The notes under the pieces were generated by a model that was given only the letters and a program-made list of their open reading frames with translations, was not told where the DNA came from and made no database searches. From Phragmites australis (taxonomy: Eukaryota > Streptophyta > Magnoliopsida > Poales > Poaceae): a stretch of 64,000 nucleotides of DNA. Position 1 is the first letter of the stretch. Each line of letters starts with the position of its first letter. This document shows positions 28,987 to 40,580 of this stretch, one piece after another. The position numbers and the translations under genes are program-made. The DNA lies in assembly GCF_958298935.1 (NCBI RefSeq), contig NC_084922.1, positions 7,380,501 to 7,444,500 of the forward strand, written 5' to 3'.

Positions 28987-29307
28987 GAGCAACAGTAATG
29001 TATAATGGGTACCTAGATAGTAAGAGTGAGCCCGTGTGTCAGTGGATATTTGTTGTTTCAATTGTCACAATGTATTGGGCATTAAAATGGGTCCACATTT
29101 CAGGAAAAAAAAATTCAGTTTTTTCAGCCACCCCCCACATTCCCAGCCAGAACCGAGAGTGGGAGAAATGATTTTTAATCCCTTACTGCTTGGTAGTAAG
29201 CTTAGTGCCGGTAGTAGCTTACTACCTATTTCCACAATGGTTGCTACCGGATAGTAAGTAAGTATTTATTGTTTACTACCTAGTTTGTGAGTACATTATG
29301 GTTGCTC
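28987..29307. mobile_element. Tourist-like MITE
   Basis: 321 bp with ends GAGCAACAGTAATGTA and (inward) GAGCAACCATAATGTA, flanked by TTA at 28984-28986 and 29308-29310. It is non-coding and its terminal similarity is clear. Confidence 0.7.
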
Positions 29308-29310
29308 TTA

Positions 29311-30017
29311 TTAAATATATCTTAGTCATTTCTTTGATTTCATGTTTTAAACAAGTGATTGCCTCTTTAGGTGAGAACCAATTTCCAATGTTCCCGATAA
29401 ACATCAAGAACCGGCCATTTGCCAAATGATTTCTCCAGTGTAAAGATTCTAGCCACACTCCTGCAAGGAGTAAAAGATAAGTTTCCGGGCATCAGTCAAA
29501 GGTCAAAACCTAACAAAAATGAAAGGAACCGAATAGAACACTTGTTAAGCTTCTACTTTGTGAGTGCAACCATCATTTACAACTCATTTATATTTTCTAT
29601 TTGAAACCGTGTAGGGCAGCATGAGCAACGACAAATGCAAACCGTTCGGATTGATTCTTTCCATGTTTATAAATCAAGGTGCAGGTGCTTTCCTCTTCTT
29701 GATCACCCCACCTTGTAAAAAGTTTGTGATGGCCTTCACTTAGTTTATACTTTTAGAGATTGTGCAACTGGATGTTATCATTTGTTTATCATGGTACGTG
29801 GGGAAAAGATGGCGAATGAGTTCAGGAAAAGGCCCATTCGATTATGAAAAGCATCAACCAAACAACTAGACAATGATTCGCGCCATGATCAGATAAACAT
29901 ATATTAGAACTAGTCCCATGAAACATCGTGTGCCACGTACACACTATAGACGCTGGGGCCATTTGAAACTTGAGTTATACAGCTTCTCGTAAAATTCCTG
30001 TATGCAGCTGTGATTTA
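29311..30017. other. Intergenic, nothing recognised
   Basis: AT-rich sequence without bounded repeats or coding signals that I could support. Confidence 0.35.
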
Positions 30018-30188
30018 GGCCAAGTTTAGCAGGGATTCTGAATTATGTTTCTCTCTAGCATCTGGGGAAACCCTGACAAATAGGCAGTTTGATTTCTGAT
30101 TCTCTCAAGAAACCAGGAGAATCGTTTCTCTCTTTTGTACTAGCGGAATCTATAAACCAGAATCACCTAAAATGATGTGTATTACCTT

Positions 30189-30558
30189 CGTTGGCACACG
30201 AAGAATGTGTCCAACAGCACACGATGAGAATCCTACTCATTAAAAATGACTCAAGCTTGAAAAATAACTAATTAGCCTTGAGGAGAGGAAGCGAGAGAGA
30301 GGATAGTCTAGGTTATCAAAGGGGAAAAATCTTGGGGCTCCACTCTCCCCTACCCTTTGAGGGCGTATTTATAGAGAATAGGGGTAGAAAAAATTACTTG
30401 TCTCCTCCCAAGATATTATGTTATAATCATATGTATAGAGAGGTATTTTGGGTATTTTACCCTTTTACATATGACGTGGTGACTAAGCTACTATGGTCGC
30501 TATAGTAATACCATAGTGTATCATCCAAATATCTACAGGTTATGGTATTCCCCCAATA
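30189..30558 (-). repeat. Left LTR (3' LTR in element orientation)
   Basis: Shares ordered sequence with 36104-36478 throughout, including the CTACTATGGTCGCTATAGTA-like and GAGGGCGTATTTATAGAG blocks. The outer end has CG where TG/CA ends are expected. Confidence 0.75.
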
Positions 30559-30699
30559 GCACTCCCTCATCAGCTAGCCGCGAGGTCTGGAGGGGCAAGC
30601 GGATGGCCAAGAAAGTAACTCCAGCCCTGTCCTCAGAGTCTGGATATCCCGAACAACTTTCCACCCTTGTAGAACCTCTCTGTGGTGGCTGCAAGCGAT

Positions 30700-32345
30700 A
30701 GCGACGAGGTTCGATGGAGACAACATAGTCCAAAGCTCCACGGCTAGTGTCTAAGGCGAGGCTGATGGCGGAGCCAAGGGGTGGCGAGGCTTTGATGGGA
30801 ATGGCGTGTTCCGGAGGCTTGCGATAGTCACAGGGGGTGAAATTGTGGTACCTTCGAGGATCGACAAGGATGTTGTAATCCGGAGCCCGACGATGGCGAC
30901 CAGAGGTGAAGTCGACAGAAAGGCTGAGGGGAGCAGTCCGCTACCCCCTCAGCAGTAGACGCAACAGGGCTCGACAGAGATAGAGCCTTCCAGAGCCCCC
31001 CTCCCCCGCAACGGTAGCCGAAAGCAAAGTCGATGCCGGGGCTAAGGGAGGCTGTTCACGACCCCCTCAGTGATAGACGCGGTGGGGCTCAATGGATGTA
31101 GAGTTGTCTGGAGCCCTGCAGCAATGATAGCCGGAGACATAGTTGACGGTGAGGCTAAAGGGGGGCAGTTTGTGACCCCCTCAGCGGTAGAAGCTACGGC
31201 ACTCAATGAAGGTAAAGTCGTCCGGAGCCCTGCAGCAACAGTAGCTAGAGGCAAAGTTGACAACGAGGCTAAGGAGGGTAATATGGTACCTCCTTAGTGG
31301 AAGACGCGACATGACTCGACAGATTCAAAGCCGTCTGGAGCCCCGCAGAAGTGGTAGCTGGAGGTGGAGTCAACAATGATGGTGAGGGGGGGAATTCAAG
31401 AACCCCTTAGTGGTAGACACGGCGAGACTTGAAGGAGGCAGAGCCGTCCGGAGCCCCCCGCAATGGTAGTCAAAGGTGGAGTCGACGATGAGATTAAGGG
31501 GCGGTCCACTACCCCTCAACGGTAGACGCAACGAGGCTCGACAAAGGCAGAGCCATCCGGAGCCTCGCGATGGTGATAGACAGAGGCGTAGTCGACGATG
31601 AGGCTAAGGGGGCAGTCTGCTACCCCCTCAGCGATGGACGCGGCGGGGCTCGATGGAGGCAGAACCATCCAGAGTCCCCTATAATGGTAGTCAGAGGTAG
31701 AGTCAATGACAATACTAGGAGGGGTAGTCCACTACCCCCTTAGTGGTAGATGCGGCGAGGCTCAACGAAGGTAGAGCCGTCTGGAGCCCTGTTGCGGTGA
31801 TAGCCGGAGGTGCAGTCGACGTCGAGGCTGAGGGAAGATGCCCACTACCCCCTCAACAGTAGATGTGGTAGGGCTCAATGGAGGTAGAGTCATCTAGAGC
31901 CCCACAGTAGCAGTAGCCAGAGGCAGAGTCGACAGCGAGTCTGAGGGAGGTAGTTCATAACCCCCTCAGTGGTAGACGCGGCGGGACTCAATGGAGGTTG
32001 AGTTGTCTGGAGCCCCGCAGACACGGTAGCCAGAGGCGGAGTCGATGATGATGCTAAGGGGGGCAGTACACTACCCCTCAACGGTAGGCGCGGCGGGACT
32101 CAATGGAGATAGAGTCGTCCGGAGCCTCACAGTAACGGTAGCTGGAGGAGGGGTCAACGGTGAGACTAAGGGGCAGTTCGTGACCTCCTCAACGGTAGAT
32201 GCGGCGGGACTCAATGGAGGCAGAGCCATTCGGAGCCCCCTGTAATGGTAGTCGTAGTTGAAGTCAATGGCGAGGCTTAGGGGGGTAGTCCATTACCCCC
32301 TCAGTGGTAGACCCGATGAGCTCGACGGAGGCAAAGCTGTCCGAA
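30700..32345. repeat. 112-bp tandem repeat array, about 13-14 copies
   Basis: The landmark GGTAGACGCGGCGGG-like recurs at about 30954, 31072, 31186, 31298, 31411, 31521, 31632, 31744, 31857, 31970, 32081, 32192 and 32304, giving spacings of 109-118 bp. Each unit also contains an AGAGCCGTCCGGAGCCCC-like block and an ACCCCCTCAG-like block. The period is not a multiple of three and stops are frequent, so it does not encode a repeat protein. Copies before 30.9 kb are degenerate. Confidence 0.85.
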
Positions 32346-32369
32346 GCCTCCCGCAATGGATGTAGAGTC

Positions 32370-32370
<1 letters not shown>

Positions 32371-32411
<41 letters not shown>
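32371..32411. repeat. (GA)n microsatellite
   Basis: About 20 GA units separate the 112-bp array from the next tandem block. Confidence 0.9.
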
Positions 32412-32413
<2 letters not shown>

Positions 32414-32735
32414 CAGTGCGTCACGCGACTGAGGCTTATAGCTTACGAGGTGTGGAGTAAGTACCACTGTGACAGGCTTTTGCCATTGTCGTGGGCTTTT
32501 GCGAGGCACGTGGCCATCGAGGCAGTACGTCACACGATCAAGACTTATATCCTATGAGGTGCGGAGCAAATGCCATTGTGATGAGCTTTTGCCATCATTG
32601 TGGGTTTTTACCGAGGTATGGGGTCGTTGAGACAGTGTGTCACATGAGCAAGGCTTATTGCCTACGAGGTACAAAGAAAGTACAACTGTGATGAACTTTT
32701 GCCATCATCATGGGCTTTTGTTGAGGTAATTTTTA
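32412..32735. repeat. 110-bp tandem repeat, three copies
   Basis: Units start at about 32413, 32522 and 32632 with GCAGTGCGTCACGCGA-like sequence and contain TTTTGCCATCATTGTGGG-like sequence. They are distinct from the 112-bp units. Confidence 0.8.
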
Positions 32736-32810
32736 TTTCAAAATGTGCTGACGTGAAGCAAGCACACACCAATCCTCTTGGTCTTTGAGTGACCAGCCCA
32801 TGAGCTAGCC

Positions 32811-32872
<62 letters not shown>
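32811..32872. repeat. (CT)n(TA)n compound microsatellite
   Basis: A run of CT dinucleotides passes directly into a run of TA dinucleotides, about 60 bp in total. Confidence 0.9.
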
Positions 32873-32875
<3 letters not shown>

Positions 32876-33291
32876 CCTATGTGAATCATGTCTCCTGTCT
32901 CCACACGCATGCAATAACAAACAAGCACACACCTGACCTCTTCTCTCCCTTTCAATGCCTCACAGGCCATACGCACAATTGAACCAATGTGGCATTGACC
33001 ATTGCTCTGAGCTGGGTTGCACCAAGAAATGGATAGGATCCCCATCCCTCCGCTCAAGTCTAGCAGCTTCTCGGTGGCCACCACCCACGAGGTCAGGCTC
33101 GCCCGCAACATCTCGCTCGGCCCCCATCAATCTAAATGAGCACATCAAGGAGACACGCCAGGAGAAATCCAAAGACCATGTTGACAAAGTCGGAGAGGAC
33201 ATGGGCAACAGCGAGGCAGAGGTCAACGCCGTGCTAGAGGAGGCCAGTGAGCCAGACCTCGCCACGATGCCCGAGACTGTGACTCGGTGGC

Positions 33292-33605
33292 ATCAGTCAT
33301 CTCGGAGGTGACGTTGGACAAGTTCACCAACACCATCGAGCAGGACATTGTGTAGTTTGAGGGCATGGACGATAAGTGGGCATTTGACGAGGCTGGGGAG
33401 GTGCCGCCGCTCCTCGTCGCCATCAAACGCATCACCAAGCTCATGTCTGCTCTCACCATGAACCATGCAGAGGGTGCCATGTACACCATCTGGGTGCACC
33501 GCGTCACCAGTGTGGCAGCATGCCACACCACACCTTGACATTCATGGCAGACGAGTTCCACATGCTACTCGAGGACCCCTACATTCGCTGTAGGTTCGGA
33601 GTCTG
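33292..33605 (+). pseudogene. EXO70-like gene fragment inside the LTR element
   Basis: Antisense to the element, plus-strand frames read segments such as KFTNTIEQDIV, EFEGMDD-like, EVPPLLVAIKRITKLMSAL and then, after a frame change, MADEFHMLLEDP. The order resembles the N-terminal region of plant exocyst subunit EXO70 (helical segments before a conserved DEFHxLLEDP-like motif). In-frame stops near 33354 and 33536 and a frameshift show it is non-functional. The EXO70 identification rests on motif memory and should be searched. Confidence 0.4.
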
Positions 33606-33639
33606 GCACTTTGGCGAGGCTAGTACCTAGGCGCGTGTC

Positions 33640-34260
33640 TTCACGGAGTTGCCAGCCAGGAGGTGAAGCCGAGGTGGGGGCTGCTCGGGGGCACGTCCAT
33701 CGAGCCACCGGAGGCGGCGGGTTTGGTGCCCATGTTCCACCGAGGCCGGTCCCTCGCGTGGCATCGTCCTCACAGAGTTGTCGGTCCGGCGGGGAGCCGG
33801 AGCCCAGCACCCCTCCACCTGGGCCACCAAAGCAGAGTCAGAGCCCAGCATGCCTCCATCATAGGAGGCTTTGCCTGATCCTCCAAAGCGGCTGGCAGTC
33901 TGTGAAGCTGCCTCTTGCATAGAGCATGGACTACGGCGAGGTGGACTAGAGTGCAGCTCTCTGTTCGTGGGAGCTCGGCCTCCACGCAAGCGACGTCCAG
34001 CGTGGGCAAGTGGATTGAGTCAGTGGAGGTGGGCCAGAGCTTGGTTGCGGCCTCCGGTGAGGAGGTGGCATGAAGTTGAGGCTCTGGCACAGAGGTGGTG
34101 CGGAGCCCGGCCTCCGAGAGGAGGTGGCATAGTGTGAGGCTCCAGCATGGAGGTGGTGCAGAGCAGAGGACTCCGGCATGGAGGTGGCTCCGGCGTGACG
34201 TGGCTTAGGGTGGAGGACTGAGGAGGCCACCACCGAGGTGTCCTAGACTACGGGTTCTCT
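33640..34260. repeat. GC-rich irregular repeat block
   Basis: GGAGGTGG(C/T)-type phrases recur irregularly with GAGGCTC(C/T)GGCA-like spacers. No coding frame is convincing. Confidence 0.45.
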
Positions 34261-34264
34261 GAAA

Positions 34265-34905
34265 AATGTGGAGCTGGAGCGAGGTAGCTCGGGGTGGAGG
34301 ATTGTGGAAGCCGCCACCAAGGTGGCTCAGACTGCGGGGCCTCCGGTGGATGCAGAGCCGACAAGAGGTAGCTCAGGGCAGAGGACAGAGGAGGTCGCCT
34401 CCAATGTGGCCTCCGGCGGCTTCAATGCTGGAGCATCACTCGAGACAGAGGGGCCTCTGGCAAATGCGGAGCCAACACGAGGTAGCTTAGAGCAAAGGAC
34501 AGCGGAGGCCGCCCCTTCGGCAGGATCGGCTTCGAAGTGGCTTGCGGCGGCTTCGGGCCGGAGCATAGCTTGGGGCGGAGGGGCTTCCAACGGATGCGGA
34601 GTCGATGCGAGGTAGCTCGGGGCGAAGGATAGCAGAGGTCGCCCCTCCGGTGTGATCGGCTCCAACGTGGCCTATGGCGGCTTTGATGCCAGAGCATTGC
34701 TCGGGGCGGAGGGGCCTTCGACGGATGTGAAGCCAGCGCGAGGTAGATTGGGGTGAAGGATAGCGGAGGCTGCCCCTCCGGCGTGATTGGCTCTAGCGTG
34801 GCCTCTGGCGGCTTTGGCGCCAGAGCATCGCTTGGGGTGGAGGGGCCTCCGATAGATGCAAAGCCAGTGCGGGTAGCTCGGGGTGGTGTCAGGCCGGTGC
34901 TGGTA
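34265..34905. repeat. 131-bp tandem repeat array, about five copies
   Basis: The landmark GAGCATCGCTTGGGG-like occurs at 34431, 34561, 34692 and 34823 (spacing 130-131 bp), with a partial, shorter unit before it. Units share a GCGAGGTAGCTCGGGG-like block and a CCTCTGGCGGCTT-like block. Confidence 0.85.
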
Positions 34906-36103
34906 CCTGTGAACATCGTGCGGGAGGTTTCCGTCTTTTTCATCGGCCTGCAAACACATTGAGCCAATAGAGACAAAAATAGACGCACGACACCTAGTCA
35001 CGAGAAGCACTCATGTCCATGGCTGGCCGGCCACATGGTCCTAGCTAGACATGGGTTTATGTGAGTTGTAAAGAGCAAAACACACATCGTGGTGTTATAA
35101 TGAATGGCAATGGTTACGCATCATGTCACCAACTAGTTGCAGAACAGGCCCTCCTGCCACGCCATTCTACCATAGCACACGCATGCACCCACCACAGTCA
35201 AAAAGCTACTGCTATCTCACAACATTGTACTCTGCTTTTAAGGTGTAGCAAGGTGGTCCTAGAAAAAATAGACGCGCAAGGTTGCCCTACTTTCATGCAC
35301 CTACCTCTGACAAGGAGATAATCTTGTCAGTGGACGGGACAGGTGGGCACCACCACAACGTCAAGAGGTACTCTTTAGTACCATCCATATGTACCCTCTG
35401 AGGTGAACCATTGAACACAGAGGCCCTATACGCATACGGCAAGTAAATATACTACACCGCAAGAATAAATATCCCAATGCCATGGTGCGAGCGTGAGGAC
35501 TTTAGTCAAATACTACGGCGCCATGTCCTGTTGTGGACCGCGCATGCGCCAGGAGCCCACATCAAGTGCATGTCAGACGATTTGATCGCACCTGTAGTTT
35601 GTGGCCTACACAACGTCATGTCACAATAAACGAGATGGTGCTCTAGGTGCAGTATGATGTGGTGCATGCCCTATGACCCTGAAAACATGCTAATCACACC
35701 GGGGATGCAAACTATGGTAGACTCTATACTAAGAAATATTTTCTAGCTCTTAGAAAGCTAACAGGAGTACCTGTCGGTCCACTTGACCACCAGTTGATAC
35801 TAGTAATAAATAAGGGTACATCTAACTGATGCACAATAAATGGGTGCATGCTCTTACCTCGTACGTGGAGGCTTGCACGGATTTTACCTCTGTGTTCGTC
35901 TTTGGACTTGGAGGTGCTTCGTCCCAGAGCTGCAGACATGCCTCGTGACTTTGTGACAACCTGCTCCACAATGCTTGTAGCGATGCAGCAAACATCTCCG
36001 CCCACACGCTGTTCAGCATAGAAAACTGGTTTGTGAAGATTCTTCCTGATCCTCTCCTTCCCAACGGAGCTTTTTTGTGCCTCTCTCCACTGATGGCACT
36101 AGC
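34906..36103. other. LTR element leader region, no gag or pol
   Basis: This part of the element lies between the 131-bp array and the right LTR, i.e. just downstream of the 5' LTR in element orientation. A minus-strand open stretch at 35.82-36.10 kb has no recognisable domain. Confidence 0.4.
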
Positions 36104-36478
36104 TATTGTCACACAAAAATGTGCCTCCAACGTCACATGGTGAGAATCCTACTCACTAAGGAGGACTCAAGCTTGAAAATGGCTAATTAGCCTTGAGAAG
36201 AGGGAGAGGGGGGGGGGGGAGAGAGTTTGGGTTATCAGGGGGAAAAATCTTGGGGGTCCCCTCTCCCCTGCCCTTTGAGGGCATATTTATAGAGAAAAAG
36301 GGGTAGGAGAAATTATTAGGCTACCACTAAGATATTATGTTACAATCATATGTATAGATAGGTATTTTGGGCATTTCATCTCTTTACATATGATGTGGTG
36401 ACTGAGCTACTATGATTGTTATAGTAACATCACAGTGTATCATCTAAATATCTCTAAACTGAGGCGTTTCCTCCAACA
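36104..36478 (-). repeat. Right LTR (5' LTR in element orientation)
   Basis: Partner of 30189-30558. On the minus strand it begins TGTTGGAGG and ends near TGTGACAATA. A G-run of about 11 lies at 36208-36219. Confidence 0.75.
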
Positions 36479-36879
36479 ACCTTATCACTTCCTACCCTCT
36501 CACATACTCTCTTTCTGGAATTAGAATCTAATAAACTAGCCTAATAATGGCATAAAGTAGTTCTAATTCACTAGAGAATATATTCTATGAAGAAAGAGAA
36601 CTCGATGAGAGTGTGAAACCGGATCCTTGGCGAACAAACCCTTGTTCTTACATTTTCACCACTTGTCACCTGTCTCATCTCAGTTGCTGCGAAATTTCTG
36701 TTTGGAGTGCGCTCGCAACTTGAGAAGTCATGGCCCACTCCGACAATGTTTGATAGTCTATTTTTGAGTCACATGCGGACGACTTGTCCGAGCGGCCCCG
36801 TGCTGATTGGTCACTACCGAGCCATGCGATCGCGCATGTGTTAAGGCCGGCTAGGCCGCATTGGTCCGAGCTGGTTTTC

Positions 36880-37370
36880 AAGTTTTTGGGCTGAAAATTT
36901 TGTTGATAAAGTTTGTGTTGAAAATTTTGTTGATAAAGTTTGTGTTGAAAAATTTTTTGGTAACTTTTTTCTTGGTATATTTTTCTCGATGACTTTTTTT
37001 CAAAAAAATTTCTCGGTAACTTTTTCTTATTCTCAAAACATTTCTCGATAACATTTCATCAAAAACTTTTTCTCGATAACTTTTCTCCCATAACGTTTTT
37101 TGGAAAAGTTTTTTTAGCCCAAGTCCCAGCCTGCAGAAAACTTTTTTTAGATATTTTTTCTCAAAAACTTTTCATAGGTAACTTTTTCTTGATAATTTTT
37201 TCTCAAAAATTTTTCATAGGTAACTTTTTTTATTACTTTTCTAAAAACTTTTTTCCAATAACTTTTCTATCAAAACTTTTGAACCAAAAAAGTTTTTTCT
37301 TGGAAAAATTTTCAAAAAAGGAAAAACATAGAAAAAAACTTTCCAAAAATGGAAAGTTTTTTAGCTGTTT
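36880..37370. repeat. T-rich degenerate short-period repeat
   Basis: The phrase (G/A)ATAACTTTTTCTC and variants recurs roughly every 20-40 bp, preceded by a 27-bp tandem pair (TTGTTGATAAAGTTTGTG core). The composition is strongly strand-asymmetric (T-rich). No function is evident. Confidence 0.6.
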
Positions 37371-40091
37371 GGAGGAAGCGTGACTTCCTCTGCTCATGCG
37401 CGCGCAGGATAGCACACGAAATTTAAATTATGTCAAGAAATAGAGGGGCTAATTTGGAAGATATTTATGTTATCATCACCAAAATGAAAGATGAAATGTA
37501 AACACTAAAAATAACATGTCAAAAGCATTTTTCAAAACAGACTATTTCTCTAAAATTTCTCTAAAATTCATTCTCCCAGACAGGTCGATCAACTCTATGA
37601 TATCTCTAGGTGGCGGTTGGGTGTTGTCTGTGTATCTTATGAAACATCACTAACCAATATTAGCAGTCAAGGTATACAACCATGGGCTCAATATTATGCT
37701 ACTTTTTTAAAAGGTTAAGTTTTATTGTTAAGGTTTGAGTAAAAATAATATTGACTTCTCGATTTTTACATGAGGAGCAGTTGTGGGAAAAGGATTTTAG
37801 TCAAAGAGGAAAAACAAATGAATTACTCCTCAATGCACCATACATGATACTCCATGTTATTGAGTTGCCGAGTTGAAGCCTTGAAGATGCAACCACCTCG
37901 AAACAATGTTGAGGTCCCATGGAATGGACGGTTCATGCTAGAGTAGCTAGGATTCCACTTTGGGCCACAACCATATCCAGGGTTTACTTTTCTGAAATGA
38001 AATGTTTAAACAGTTTATTTGAAAAGTTTCTTTTCCAAAATTTAGAAAACATATCATCTTTTTCAGGGTTGCGTTCATATTTTTCCCAGGAGTTCATGAA
38101 ATTCCGGTAATATTTTGTTCAAAATGATTATTCCAGAATTGTACAAAGTCACTTTGGTCTTATTTGAAACACCGCATATTCACAACATTTTCCTATGTAT
38201 ATAATGTTTTTTTCAAAAACAATTGATGAAGTCAATTAACCGACGTGAATGGTTTCTTTTCTCTTTGTCTATGATAGGTTAAAGTCCCAACTCACGGTTA
38301 TAAATTATCTGTCTAGATACATCATTGCAGCACAGAATATACCATCCACATTGGAATAGTGGTACAATGTGTTATGCACCACTAGTAGAAAAAGATGCTC
38401 CTTTGATAAAGAGAAATTTTACAGTAGTCTTAAAGTAATTTAGGCTATATATTTTTAATCAGATGGTCCAAATAAGTTAAAATATTCCTCATTGTCAAGA
38501 GGCAGCATAGGAAATATATAAAAGTAGTATAGGAAGTATAAGGGTATTTTTTGAGAAAACAGAAATGGCATGGAAGCCAGCCCAGACTTGAGGTTCTCAT
38601 TGAACAGCTCCATCGCGTCCCAGCTTCTCGTCGCCCCGTCACTCCTGCGCGCCGCAATCCCTCATGTGCTCCTACACAACTTGCACACACTGCCGCCTCT
38701 CCCGCATGCTGCAGTCTGCTCTTGCGAGCGTCGCCATAGCTCTCGTGTGATTAAAGGAACCGAGTATTCCGTGAATTATGTCAAAAAAATGTTTTTATCC
38801 AAATTATAGTATTCCTTCACTGCTACTCACTTTTAGCATTGTACGTCTACTCCTAGAAAGCCATCCACTTTTAGCATTGCAAAGCTCCTCACATTTTATA
38901 TTTGGGGATAGCTACATAAGAAATGGATAAACAGCAATACATTTTAATTTTGTGACACCCAATAAAATAGAGAAGTTAAATCTTCCGTATCTTCAGCAGT
39001 ATGAGTGACCATCACGCCAATAAAATACTGAAAATCTGTCACCAAATCTTCCTAGTTCTTTTCTTATGAACATCTCTAAACCTTTGAAGATCGACAGGAC
39101 ATCCTCGCCATTACATAATTGTCACATAATCCCAGAGCATGTATACCCGTGAGCGTACAATCCCATTGCGCGGAACCATCCTCAAGAAGAAACGGGCCAA
39201 ATCATAATATATTCAATTGTGTTAAAAAAGGTAGTACTATTGTGATTTGTAATATACCAATACGGCGAGATTGATTTTGCCTACCCACGTGGCATTAACT
39301 CATGTGGCCTTACCATTGTTATGTAATCTTTGTTTAGTGAGATATTTTCCAATTTCCTATTGTCATTTTATCATGTTTGCACGTGGATTATACTTGATGA
39401 TTCTATTTAGTGTCATATAATATTATTACTGTATAGATTATTTTGATTTTGCATCATACTCCGCCACTACTGATATCCACACAAACATCACATTCATCAC
39501 TATATTCATGGATATTTGTCACTGTTGATTTTCATTGGCAAAGTTAGTTTGATATTTTTCAGCAATGGACACACTTTAATTCACAATTACGGTACCACTT
39601 TACTGTTACCTAAATAGATAGATATTTCGTGTTACAGGTTAAAATTATTGGGCCAAAGTCAAGAGTGAAACACATATGGTAAAAATTTAACAAGCACCAT
39701 GTATGCATTGCACCAGAATCTACCTCGGTTGCTATCAGATGGACCGGCAGTGGCGAAGTCACATCGAACCAGGTGCACAGGCACAAAGCTAGAAACTTTT
39801 TTAGCACTAAATATCTTGTTTTGATCACCTAAAACAGATAAAATGAACAATATTACTTTAAAGGGAGAAGTCCAAATAACCCTTCAAACTTTGGCCCTGA
39901 ATCCGTTTGACCCTCTGAACTAACAAACCATGAATCCAACCCTCTAAACTTCATTAGCCCATCCAGATCACCCCCTAAGAGGTGGTTTTGCACTGCTGGC
40001 ACCGTTTGTCCCTGGTTTTGCCACTAAGGATGCCAGTGTGGCCACAGGAAGAGGAGGGAAGTTATTTGGGCACGCGTTTTTGGCGCTACTA
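37371..40091. other. Intergenic, nothing firmly recognised
   Basis: Mostly AT-rich. A GC-richer patch near 38.57-38.75 kb has open frames on both strands but no motif. A stretch at 39.86-40.09 kb (AAGTCCAAATAACCC-like start) resembles the termini of common grass DNA transposons, but I could not define both ends. Confidence 0.35.
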
Positions 40092-40481
40092 GGGGGTGTT
40101 TGGATGCGTGCATCCGCACTTGTAACGTTTGGCGTATAGGATGACTGAGACGGACATTTGGATGGGCGGATGATCAGAGCATCCTTGCATGCGTGGGTGT
40201 AGGCATACGGTCGGATGCTGCATCCATGCATGTGTCAATTCGACCGTAGCTACTGTTCTAACTCGTCGGATGCAGTTGGGCCTACTCGTCAGCGACAGCG
40301 AGCTACTTCATGCAGCTTTAAATTTAGTCTACCAAACACAAACTTAAATTCAACCTGCATCTGTTTATCCAACCAACCAAACACACTTCTTTTCTAAAAT
40401 ATGGATCCCTTAGCCTGCTTCCTCTCATCCAGAATATACGATACAGCTCTACAAAACCTCATACGGACAACCAAACACACT
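40092..40481. mobile_element. MITE with TGTTTGG-type termini
   Basis: The ends GGGGGTGTTTGG and (inward) AGTGTGTTTGG bound 390 bp, and CTA is repeated at 40089-40091 and 40482-40484. It has a PIF/Harbinger-like architecture, though the target is CTA rather than TAA. Confidence 0.5.
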
Positions 40482-40580
40482 CTAGGGGATTCTTCCCCAA
40501 CGTTCATTTCTTTGTAGACAAAAGGGATGTACGGACGGGCCAAGCTACATAGTAGAGCAGCAGCAGCACGTGTTGGGTTT

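Larger units (their letters stand above)
30189..36478 (-). mobile_element. Non-autonomous LTR retrotransposon, 6.29 kb
   Basis: Two direct repeats of about 370 bp (30189-30558 and 36104-36478) bound the element, and ACCTT is duplicated at 30184-30188 and 36479-36483. Read on the minus strand, the right-hand LTR starts TGTTGGAGGAAA and carries a TATA box (CTATAAATA), fixing the orientation. Just inside it, GTGCCATCAGTGG resembles a Met-initiator tRNA primer site (weak match). GATGAGGGAG near 30561-30576 may be the polypurine tract. No gag or pol was found. The interior is instead filled with tandem repeats (112, 110 and 131 bp) and an EXO70-like fragment, as in LARD-type elements. The two LTRs differ at many sites, so the insertion is not young. 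Confidence 0.75.
30018..36641. mobile_element. Tourist-like MITE split by an LTR retrotransposon
   Basis: Left half 30018-30188 starts GGCCAAGTTTAGCAGGGATTC-like; right half 36479-36641 ends with a sequence reading GGGTTTGTTCGCCAAGGATCC-like inward. TTA (30015-30017) and TTG (36642-36644) may be its degenerate target duplication. Removing the LTR element and one ACCTT copy rejoins the halves into a MITE of about 330 bp. Confidence 0.5.

Noticed and set aside
30700..32345. CRISPR array
   Set aside because: Units are 112 bp tandem copies that are similar throughout, with no short repeat/unique spacer structure, and the genome is clearly a plant.
34266..34615. Open frames across the 131-bp array as a repeat protein
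   Set aside because: The period is not a multiple of three and the frames change or stop within a few units.
40092..40481. Possible gene at the TGTTTGG-ended element
   Set aside because: Frames are short, and the segment is better explained as a MITE with inverted ends and a 3-bp duplication.
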